A DNA stretch of 64,000 bases from the NCBI GenBank assembly GCA_003255065.1, contig QAOA01005230.1, forward strand, positions 342,856-406,855, in the 5' to 3' direction. A program made the translations under genes and the position numbers. Below are positions 38,721-47,867 of this stretch, piece by piece (within the stretch, counting starts at the first letter, position 1; each line of letters opens with the position of its first letter). The notes under the pieces were generated by a model. That model did no database searches and had not been told where the DNA came from. It saw only the letters and a program-made list of their open reading frames with translations. This DNA is from Cercis canadensis. Its lineage: Eukaryota; Streptophyta; Magnoliopsida; Fabales; Fabaceae.

Positions 38721-39273
38721 GTGCCAGCGCTGAGCGCTACGTTCCTGGCGCTGAGCGCTGAGCGTGGCCCAATTGGGCTTCTGTGTTGCTGGTGCCAGCG
38801 CTGGGCGCCACGATCCTGGCGCTGGGCGCCAGGTATACCGAGCTGAACATTTGAGTTCATGATGTGCCAGCGCTGGGCGCCACGATCCTGGCGCTGGGCG
38901 CAAGGTATGCCGAGCTGAACATTTCAGTTCATGTGGTGCCAGCGCTGGGCGCCACGATCCTGGCGCTGGGCGCCAGGTATGCCGAGCTGAACATTTCAGT
39001 TCATGTGGTGCCAGCGCTGGGCGCCACGATCCTGGCGCTGGGCGCCAGGTATGCCGAGCTGAACATTTCAGTTCATGTGGTGCCAGCGCTGGGCGCCACG
39101 ATCCTGGCGCTGGGCGCCAGGTATGCCGAGCTGAACATTTCAGTTCATGTGGTGCCAGCGCTGGGCGCCACGATCCTGGCGCTGGGCGCCAGGTATGCCG
39201 AGCTGAACATTTCAGTTCATGTGGTGCCAGCGCTGGGCGCCACGATCCTGGCGCTGGGCGCCAGGCATGCCGA
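38721..39273 (+). repeat. GC-rich 72-bp minisatellite inside the hAT element
   Basis: Units start with GTGCCAGCGCTG at 38721 (divergent, 71 bp), 38792, 38864, 38936, 39008, 39080, 39152 and 39224 (cut short). The middle units are almost identical. Each contains the perfect palindrome CCAGCGCTGG and the hairpin TGGCGC-TGG-GCGCCA, and about six CpGs. It lies between the presumed promoter and the transposase start. Because 72 is divisible by three it leaves a chance ORF (38864-39316) of repeated 24-residue units; I do not regard this as a gene. Confidence 0.95.
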
Positions 39274-39560
39274 AAATGACAAAAGTAGCCCCAGAAACAA
39301 TAAAATGCTGTTTTGAGGCCCGAAACGATGGAATTTGGCTAAAATCACGCGACGCGCGAGGTACTCGCGTTTTGCTCAGAAGGCCGTTTCCATATGAAAA
39401 AGTGGGGTCTTTTGTAAAAAACGGACATAGTTAACTTTTCTAGTCAAATTTGGATGCTCCTTTTATGCCATGAATTCCAAATCCTTTTGTACTACATCAC
39501 ATTTTGTTTGCAATTTTGTTAGGGGCTTTTATTTACATTTTTCCTTAAATTTTTTGCAGT

Positions 39561-41744
39561 ATGGCTTCCTCTAGTGTTGGAAAGAATGGTGGTATTAGTT
39601 GTGATGCTGATGATGATTGTGAATTTATGCAAATCCCTAGTATTGTGAGTAATACAAATACTAGTGAGAATGTTGAACCACAATCCAAAAAGGCTAGATC
39701 ATTAACCTCTGCTGTATGGAACTATTTTGTTAAAATTGGTATGGGTAAAGATGACAAAGAAAAGTGTAAATGCAAAGCTTGTGGGAAAGAATACACTTGT
39801 GCAAGTAAATCAGGAACTTCTCATTTATGCCGTCATGTTCCTAAATGTCATATGATTCCTAAATTTCATGATGTTGGGGAGATGTTAATTGATTCTGAAG
39901 GGAAGTTGAAGAGAAGAAAATTTGACTCTAATGTGAATCGTGAGTTATTGTCTGAATTGATTATTGCACATGATGTTCCATTTAGTATTGTTGAGTGGAG
40001 GGTGTTTAGGAAATATCAAAAGTTTTTGAATGAAGATTGTAAGTTTATTTCTAGAAAAACTGCCAAACTTGATGTGCTGAAAAAATATGAAGTGGAGAAA
40101 GAAAAATTGAAACAACAATTAGCCCGAATTCCTGGTAGAGTGTGCTTGACTTCTGATGTTTGGACTGCATGCACCAACCATGGTTATATATCTTTAACTG
40201 CTCATTATGTTGATGAGAAATGGAAGCTGAATAGTAAGATTTTAGCATTTTCTCACATGCAACCTCCACATACTGGGCATGATTTATCATTGAAGGTGCT
40301 TGAATGTTTAAAGGATTGGGGAATAGAGAGAAAAATTTTTTCCATTACTTTGGATAATGCTTCTTCAAATGACAATATGCAAAACATCTTGAAAGAACAC
40401 CTATGTTTGTCAAATAGCTTGCTACTTAATGGAGAGTTTTTTCATATTAGATGTTCTGCTCATATCTTGAACCTCATTGTTCAAGATGGTTTGAAAGTTG
40501 CTAGTGATGCATTGCACAAAATTAGACAAAGTGTGCATTATGTTAGGGCATCAGAAAGTAGGATGAAACAATTTTTTCAGTGTGTTGAACAAGTTGGCGG
40601 GATTGATACATCAATTGGTTTGAGACCGGATGTTGTTACTAGATGGAACTCCACTTATATAATGCTTGAGAGTGCAATCAAGTATCGTCGTGCCTTTCAT
40701 AGTTTGAGTTTAGTTGATAAGAATTATAAGTGGTGTCCATCAAATGAAGAGTGGAATAGAGGGGCTTCAATGTGTGAATTCTTGAAGCCATTTTATACAA
40801 TTACCAACTTGATATCTGGGTCATCTTATCCTACATCTAATTTGTATTTTGGAGAAATTTGGAGGATAGAGCTTCTTTTGACATCCAACTTGATGAATGA
40901 AGATTTGTTGATTCAAAGCATGACTCATAGAATGAAAGATAAATTTGACAAGTATTGGAAGGAATATAGTGTGGTTCTTGCATTTGGGGCTATTCTTGAT
41001 CCAACCAAAAAACTCAATTTCTTGAAGTATACTTATTCTAGACTTGATCCATATTATTATGAAGAAAAAGTTGAAAATGTTAAGAAGGATTTGTATCGAA
41101 TGTTTGAAGAGTATGTCAATAAGGGTGCAACAACTTCAAAGACTTCTTTCAATGTGAGTCAACCACCACCAAGTATTATTGGAGGAGGAAAAGGAAAAGA
41201 GAAATTGCCTACACTATATTATGATGTAAGTTTGCTATTGAATCTTTTTTAAACATTTTCATTGTTTACATTTTGATTACACAATATTATTATGTAACTA
41301 TGTAAGTTAAATATTAATTTCATCATTTGATAGGATTTTGAAGAATTTGATTGCCAACAAACTAACAATGCCGGAAAGTCTCAACTTGATATTTATTTGG
41401 AAGAGCCAAGGATCACAATCACAGGGAGTTTTGATGTTTTGGCTTATTGGAGAGACAGAAGTAATAGATTTAGTGATCTTGCAAGGATGGCTTGTGATAT
41501 ATTGAGCATTCCAATAACTACCGTAGCATCGGAATCCGCTTTTAGTATTGGCTCTCGTGTGTTGAACAAATATAGAAGTTCTATGCTTGACGAAACATTG
41601 CAAGCTCTTCTATGCACACGTAATTGGCTACTTGGTTTTGTAGATGATGATGATGATGATTCAACTGACATTGATGATTTATGTCTCTCTAGAGAGGAGT
41701 CAAATGTTATTATTGAGGGCAATGATGAGGAAGAAGAAGATTAA
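39561..41744 (+). CDS. hAT transposase (BED finger, RNase-H-like core, hATC dimerisation domain), 2 exons
   Basis: Exons 39561-41225 and 41334-41744 (108-bp GT-AG intron), 2076 nt, 691 aa. An acidic leader is followed by a BED zinc finger at about residues 48-97 ([10 protein letters not shown], then [12 protein letters not shown]). The RNase-H-like core has LTSDVWTA (about 196-203) and [11 protein letters not shown] (about 262-272), the usual places of the first two catalytic acids. The hATC region has [20 protein letters not shown] (about 617-636), holding the conserved glutamate. The C terminus is very acidic ([17 protein letters not shown]). A TTTTTTGCAG acceptor-like sequence stands directly before the ATG, so a 5' UTR intron starting upstream, perhaps spanning the minisatellite, is likely. 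No stop or shift was seen. Confidence 0.95.
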
Positions 41745-41942
41745 AGACTTTCATAATTTGAATAGTTTTTTTAAACTTGTTATTTGGTTGTTATTTTGTT
41801 GATTTGATACTTTGATTTGCCTACTTGATTTTGTAGTTATGAATGTTATTTATGCTTAATTGTTTGATTGTTGGTTTGAGGCTTTGAGCTATGATCATTT
41901 AAACTTGGTTATTGGTTTGATAATTATTTTTTATTCAGAATT

Positions 41943-42155
41943 ATGGGAGATGCTAATGGCTCTAGAAGGTCTACAATTTGGGAACATTTTGAAAATGTTG
42001 ATGTAGAAGATGAGAATGGGTTACTAAGAGCTTGTGCAAAATGTAAGGCTTGTGAGAAAGTTTATCATATACATTCAAAAAAATGTGGAACAAGTTATTT
42101 ATGGCGTCATTTGCACAAATGTCCATCTCGAAATACAAGAGTTTTAGAACATTAG
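41943..42155 (+). CDS. Stand-alone BED zinc-finger ORF within the hAT element (70 aa)
   Basis: MGDANGSRRSTIWEHFENVD begins a protein of 70 aa that is almost only a BED finger: W13/F16, CKAC (34-37), then CGTSYLWRHLHKC with H56 and C60 as the last two ligands. It resembles the transposase's own finger ([20 protein letters not shown]) but is clearly diverged. It lies 198 bp after the transposase stop, in the same orientation, and like the transposase ATG it is preceded by an acceptor-like CAG (TTTTTATTCAG). It could be a small DNA-binding partner or repressor competing for the subterminal sites, an alternative 3' exon, or the start of a second transposase copy whose remainder is gone. Expression is unknown. 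Confidence 0.6.
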   Translation: MGDANGSRRSTIWEHFENVDVEDENGLLRACAKCKACEKVYHIHSKKCGTSYLWRHLHKCPSRNTRVLEH

Positions 42156-42430
42156 TAATTTATTAGATTTATTTTAGTCAAGACTCAAGTAGTATGATTG
42201 TTGTGCTAAATACTTTTTAATTAGTATATGGTTAATGATACATTAACAATTTATTATTATAAGTTTATTTGAGTTTGTATTTTGATTAAATATGTTAATA
42301 TTTGATGTTTCATAATTAATATGTTCTCATATAGTCATATTCTCTCAAAAATAAACATGGCAAAAAAAATTAAAAAATAGATTTTGGCCCGTTATGGCCC
42401 GCAGCCCGAAGTGGGCTGGGCTGGGCTAGT

Positions 42431-42493
42431 AAAATGCTGGCCCGATTAAAACCGGGCCATTTTGGCCCGGCCCGTTAAGGCCCGCGGCCCGAT
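42431..42493 (+). repeat. Right subterminal 63-bp repeat (direct copy of 38018-38080)
   Basis: Same orientation as the left copy, with four mismatches by eye, ending 45 bp from the right terminus (the left copy starts 73 bp from its terminus). Confidence 0.9.
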
Positions 42494-42538
42494 GTGGCCC
42501 GGCCCTAATGGGCTGGGCTGGCCCGTTAGTCAGCTCTA

Positions 42539-42546
42539 GCGATTGG
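42539..42546. repeat. Right 8-bp target-site duplication of the hAT element
   Basis: GCGATTGG, identical to 37937-37944. Confidence 0.95.
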
Positions 42547-43652
42547 TGGCATATTGGAAACCAAGAAGACAAAATGAGCATGTCAATGTAACAGAAGGAT
42601 CTCCATGGTAATAGTGAAGAAAGATATATTTATCATTTTTAATTATTAAAAAATAAAATTACAGCTAATAAAAATTAGAAAGAGAATACAAAAAAGTATA
42701 TTATTAAATTAATCTATATTGTATTTAAACATTAAATAAAATGTGATATAAATAAAATAAAATATATAAATAATGACTCATATAACAATAATGTTTTTTT
42801 TGAGAAAAATGAATTTAAGATATGAATAGATTATAAAAAAATTTCAAATTATAAACTTCTTATTTTATGCAAACCAATTAATTGAACCATCCTAATTAAC
42901 TAATATAATCATAATTTGATCATAAGAATTTTTACATACTATAATTTATACATGTACAACTTTGAAATGTATAATACATTTATATTTGACAATTAAGAGA
43001 AGCTACAACATTCGCACAAAGTCAAAGAAATAGGATACACTTCAAAGACAAAGCAATAGAATAGACTTTAAACTTGGATATCTCTATTTTGATTAAATAA
43101 AAAAAAAAAACAATATATGACCATTTCATTACAAACTATTTTGGTAGACAATGCACAATTGTATTCTCTGAGATGCTATCAAGATTTTAGTTTTAAATTA
43201 TTTAAAGTGTAGAAAGCACTTTAAATAATAAAAATATAATGAGAAAATTATTAATTAAAACGTAAATTATAGAGAATGAATTTTGAAAAAAGATAAATTG
43301 TTATCTAATTATCTATACTCTATGGAAACATTTTAGGGATGTGATGAATTTTAAAATTTTATAAAATGTACCATAATTTGAACTTGATAAATGAGATAAT
43401 AGGAAATTATCATGATTGTATGAAAATGATTTATTTATAAGAACAAAAAAGAAAACGCAAGTGGGAGGTAGAGAGGAAAAGAAGGGATGTAATTTCAGTA
43501 GCCCTTCCCCGTTTTTGGGGGGCTTTCTGGTTTATAAAGGTTAGGAATTAGGATTGGCGTCCAATGACATGGTTGTCCGAAACAATTGACGTGTCTCATT
43601 TTGTGTGAGACAGTCGAGTAAGAGAAAACGGGAAGTGAGAGAGAGAGTGGGG
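42547..43652. other. AT-rich intergenic region and FPF1-like promoter
   Basis: About 900 bp of extremely AT-rich sequence without a gene, then a likely core promoter: TTTATAAAGG at 43531-43540, about 113 bp before the start codon, a plausible TATA box. GA-rich sequence lies just upstream of the ATG. Confidence 0.5.
43531..43540 (+). promoter_or_regulatory. Probable TATA box of the FPF1-like gene
   Basis: TTTATAAAGG, about 113 bp upstream of the chosen ATG at 43653, a usual distance for a plant gene with a short leader. Confidence 0.5.
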
Positions 43653-44060
43653 ATGTCCGGAGTGTGGGTATTCGACAAGAATGGTGTGGCAAGGCTGATC
43701 AGCAACCCAACCAGGGAATCGTTCGAGCAAACAGAGGCAGCGTACCCAGGAAGAGGAACAGCCACCGCACCGGGTGCACGACCAAGAGTGCTTGTTTACC
43801 TCCCAAACAACCAGGTCATAACATCCTACTCCCAACTCGAGCACATACTCTGTCAACTCGGCTGGACTCGCTACCACAACTCCAATTCCTCACACCTCAT
43901 CCAGTTCCACCGCTCCGATACCTCTGCACATCTCTTATCCCTTCCCAAAAATTTCGCCCACTTGAAGCACTTCCACATGTACGACATCGTCGTTAAGAAC
44001 CGCTCTTTCTTCCAGGTTCGTCATCCCCATCCCCATCCCACCCCTTCTTCACTACCTTAG
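43653..44060 (+). CDS. Flowering-promoting factor 1 (FPF1)-like protein
   Basis: Single exon, 135 aa. Starts MSGVWVFDKNGVARLISNPT, the family N terminus, then RVLVYLPNNQVITSYSQLEH, LGWTRYH and LLSLPKNFAHLKHFHMYDIV, and reaches VVKNRSFFQVR, where FPF1 proteins normally end with FEVRD-like residues. Here a proline-histidine tail (HPHPHPTPSSLP) follows before the stop, so the protein is somewhat longer than the usual 105-125 aa. The insert around residues 31-44 (PGRGTATAPGARP) is in the naturally variable region. FPF1 proteins promote flowering and gibberellin responses in Arabidopsis and affect root growth in rice; the molecular role is unclear. ATG choice is by homology; upstream in-frame codons are not ATG. 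Confidence 0.9.
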   Translation: MSGVWVFDKNGVARLISNPTRESFEQTEAAYPGRGTATAPGARPRVLVYLPNNQVITSYSQLEHILCQLGWTRYHNSNSSHLIQFHRSDTSAHLLSLPKNFAHLKHFHMYDIVVKNRSFFQVRHPHPHPTPSSLP

Positions 44061-47000
44061 TCTTTAATCACTCTTTAATCCCCACTACCTGTCGTCCCAC
44101 CCAACACCCAACACCCAACACCTACCTTCCTTCACATATATGTCATCCATCGCATTCACTTATCTCCTCATTACGTGAAACTACATCCCAACCCACCCAT
44201 GCATTTTTTTCATCTTCACTTCATGCATCACACACTCATGTATACCTAATATATATGATTTCCTTCATCCTTCTACCTCCGCATTTCAAAATTAAAACCT
44301 CCCTCCTTTATCCTAATCTAACGCTGCTCTGCTTACCTATATATATATGCACCCCTCACCCTCTTCGCTTCAAATTTCAGAACCACAGAACATTTTATTA
44401 CATTAGCAGGATTAATATATGTATGACTAGTTCCTACTATTCTCTTGTATACCACTAAGTACTCTACTCTCTAATCCCACCAAGTAAAGCGTCGATCCAA
44501 GCTAATTATCTCTGCTTGCTGCTAGCTATTTTCTTGCTTTACCTAAACTGAATTGAAACCCTCTTTATTATTTCCCTTTCCTGCTAATTAACGTATTGTG
44601 GATTCAGTTGCTTCTCTCTCTCCTCTCCCTCTCTCTATCTGTGGTTATATTTTATGTATTATGGTATTATTGGGTATGCAAATGCATGCATGCTCTTGCT
44701 TTCTGTTGCAATTTGGACGTATTCGTTGAATTATCCCATTTTGGTTATAAAATGGAAGTGTGTTGCAATTTGCAAACCAGCCAGCTAGTTAGTTTGGAAC
44801 CAGTGGCGTGATTGTAAATAGGTAGATAGTTGGGTGTGTTAGTTGGATGACGTACTTAAGATATCAGAAACCATTCGGTGTTACTGATTGATGGTGTGAA
44901 CTGTGAAGCAGAGGAGAGAGAGAGAGAGAGAGGACCCGTTGTAAAAAGCTGAAATCACATTCAACAGAAAATTGGTATCAAACTTGTCACGCTGCCACGA
45001 CACGATAATGTACTTCTTGTACCACCTTTATATGATTGTATCAGAAACCCATAATTTTGGGTCTAAAAAGCCTATTTTTAATAGACTATCTTCGAGGCCT
45101 CCACCTCACGGTCACCAATATGATGTCATAGAATTGAGTTGGGGTTCTCGGAGGGAAGAATATGATTCTGATCACGCATGCAGAAGCCGATGGCTACAAT
45201 ATTAAACAACTAAGACATGAGGTTGAGATTGAATTTGAGGCCCAGTTCCAGGCCAAGCCATTGGACTTCACTACTTGAGTTCAAAATGGTCAAACGAAAT
45301 AGGCTACGCTGCAGAGCACCAATATATAGGTGGTCCCAATCTTTGTAGAGGAGGATCGCTTTTTCTGGGTGGCTTTCTTGGGGGCATTTGGAGAAATGGG
45401 AGAGATTTGCCAGCGGCAGAGTACGAAACAGAGAAAGTGAAGTGAATCACAACTTCTGATTAGACATCACGAGTGGTCCATAGAAGCAGTCAGTGCCTGC
45501 AACGTGATTGAGATTGGCATACGGCCTCTCTCATATCATCACATCCCTCATCAACATCAACATGATCATCTTTTCTTCCTTCCTTCCCTCTCCTCCTCTA
45601 CAACTTACAGCTGCCGCTTATAATCCTTCTTACCTTGGACTCTTCCACCACCGCTTATTTCATATGGATGCAATGCAAACGCCCTTTTTGTTTTTTTAAG
45701 CGCCATTGGGTATTAATATCTCTTTGGGCCATTACATAGATAGAAAAGCTTACGATGGATCACGTATCCCAATTCAGCCTTGGGCGGATTTTATTAGTGC
45801 ATAACAAATAGGAGCTTTCGGCCCCTCCACCTCCAGTTTTTGGATTGTCAAATGTAAATCTATAAATCCACTTTTGAAGCTGAAAAAGAAAAATTCTATA
45901 AATCTACTTCACCAAAATACAAAAAAATATTAAAGTTATTTGATTGTACTTGATTTATACTTATTTAACTTCCAAAAAATCAATGGGAAATAGCATATAG
46001 GCAAAATGAAATTAAAGTTAGATTTTAGTTATTTGACTCAAATGCACATAGCCTTTACTACCAACCAAAAAGAAAAGAAAAAAAAAGTCAAATGTACAAC
46101 CCATGAGCCATCCATATTTGTGCTTGACAAACTCCTTTGACTAAGTTTTTGAGTTTGGGATTAACTTTGTGTTATGAACCGGTATCAATTATGATGGGAA
46201 GTTTAATTTTTATATGAAATGGAAATTTCATTACTCATCAGGAACAAGAACATTATAAAGAAATTAATGCTGGTAGTTCACCAAACCAGCTTACAAAGAA
46301 ACTTGAGGTCTTTTTCCAACCAAGTTAATCAATGGGCTGGAAAGTTTAATTAGTTCATTGTTAACCTTCTCGCTTACACTAAACCTAAAATCAAGTGAGC
46401 GAGTATATCACATAGTTACGAAATCAAACGTGAGATTTATTTTTTTGGGCGAACAAGATAGAAACAGAGAAAAATTACATATGTAATACGTTCATTATCC
46501 CTTATATAATGGCCTCCTGTCCCTGTGTTTAATATCTATCCAGATAAAAGATGAAAAGATAATCTAGAAATCCCAAATAATATCTATTAATCTGAATTAA
46601 CATCAGTAGATAGAAGCAAAGAAACATAAGAACATATCAAGTCTCCCTTGTAAGCCCAAGTCCACAACAAGACACCAAGCCGCGCAAGGAAAGCAACACA
46701 AAGATCCAACAAGAGAAACTGAGAGCCCTCGACCCATTGAAAATGAATATCATCAAACTCTTATTTAGATATTCGGTGTCGGCTACGTGGTACGTGAAGC
46801 GGGACCCACGCTAGTTTTGATTTTAACCGGTGCAATACAAACACATTGATTAAACTACTATTCGTGTTGAAATACAAAAATTTTAATGTCATATTCGGGT
46901 TTAAGTATTGACGTCATTTTATTTTTTCTTAATAGTTTTGATTTATACTTTTACGTGTTTTGTTTTGATGATTTTAATGTACATATACGTATTATTTAGC

Positions 47001-47867
47001 TTAAAGCAGTTGGTGACTTAGCTTAAGAGTTAAGACATATTAATTGACTTTGATTTTAGGAGAAGGCATAATAAAATAATTCATATTAAAAGACTAATTG
47101 GAGTACACCTCAAGGGGAAAAAAACAATTGGAGTAAATTATAGCCTTCAATCTTTGATTTTGATCATATCATTAGAGGGTGAAAAATTATAATCTTACAC
47201 TATTTCACCTTAAAATGCAAAACCATATAATTACATGTACGTAACCACTGTTTCATTTGGTTAATACATCACTCTAAGAACTAAAACCCTCTTTAATTTT
47301 CATTCTCACTTCCATTAATTTTATTCTACATCTAATAAACGATATTCTCTTTCTTGCTACTAATATTAAATCTCCTCGTCAAAATGATAATATTAGTAAT
47401 ATTTGTTTGTTATTACCGTTGATGTTGATTCATGGTCTCCTTTGTTGGAACTTGGAAGCATGTTTTAACCCCGTTCTTGAGACTGAGAGCGTTAAGAAAA
47501 TATCTACAAAATTCCCCAAAAGCCCTTCATCTACCAAATGGCCCCACTATAGTCTCTCTCTCTCTCTCCTCAACTCTGCAACTACCACAAACAAGGAATA
47601 GAAATAGAATGGGTAAAAATGGGGTTTCCTTGGAAGTAGACAAGAAAAGCAAACCAAAAATAAATAAATAAATAAATAAATTAAATAAGAGCTGCTCCTT
47701 TGTAATCTGGTGCTTTTTTGAAAAATAAAAAATTGTGCGCTCACCAAACTCATATGATATGGTTTAGTTGCTGCCCGCTCGCTCCGCCTTGTTATTCATA
47801 TTCCCCATTTTGTTTTGACCCTTTCTCTCTGCTCTCTCTGTGTACAACAATTATTACATTGACTGCC
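44061..47867. other. 3.8-kb intergenic region
   Basis: No gene recognised. CT-rich leader-like tracts near 44600-44640, a (GA)n run (44914-44932), and an (AAAT)n run near 47659-47684. The last about 300 bp contain the promoter and CT-rich leader of the kinase gene. Confidence 0.45.
44914..44932. repeat. (GA)n microsatellite
   Basis: About nine GA dinucleotides. Confidence 0.9.

Larger units (their letters stand above)
37945..42538 (+). mobile_element. Complete hAT-superfamily DNA transposon, 4594 bp
   Basis: Flanked by a perfect 8-bp target duplication GCGATTGG (37937-37944 and 42539-42546), the hAT length. The ends are TAGAGCTG at left and CAGCTCTA at right, an exact 8-bp terminal inverted repeat; beyond that both ends are packed with GGCCCG/CGGGCC motifs. 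Contents in order: left subterminal repeats; a pyrimidine-rich stretch (38190-38430) that may be the promoter or leader; a 72-bp minisatellite (38721-39273); transposase (39561-41744); a small BED zinc-finger ORF (41943-42155); right subterminal repeats. Clean duplications, intact ends and an open transposase suggest a recent and potentially autonomous insertion. The family is related to plant DAYSLEEPER/RICESLEEPER-like and Ac-like hATs; the exact family name was not determined. Confidence 0.95.

Noticed and set aside
38721-39273. Possible CRISPR-like array
   Set aside because: Units are head-to-tail without unique spacers, inside a plant transposon; it is a minisatellite.
38864-39316. 150-aa ORF of 24-residue repeats
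   Set aside because: It is the translation of the 72-bp minisatellite; 72 is divisible by three so any frame stays open. No domain, signal or conserved start.
47718-47867. Upstream ATG extending the PBL37-like kinase by 50 residues
   Set aside because: The extension is non-conserved leader sequence; MKCF at 47868 matches the subgroup N terminus.
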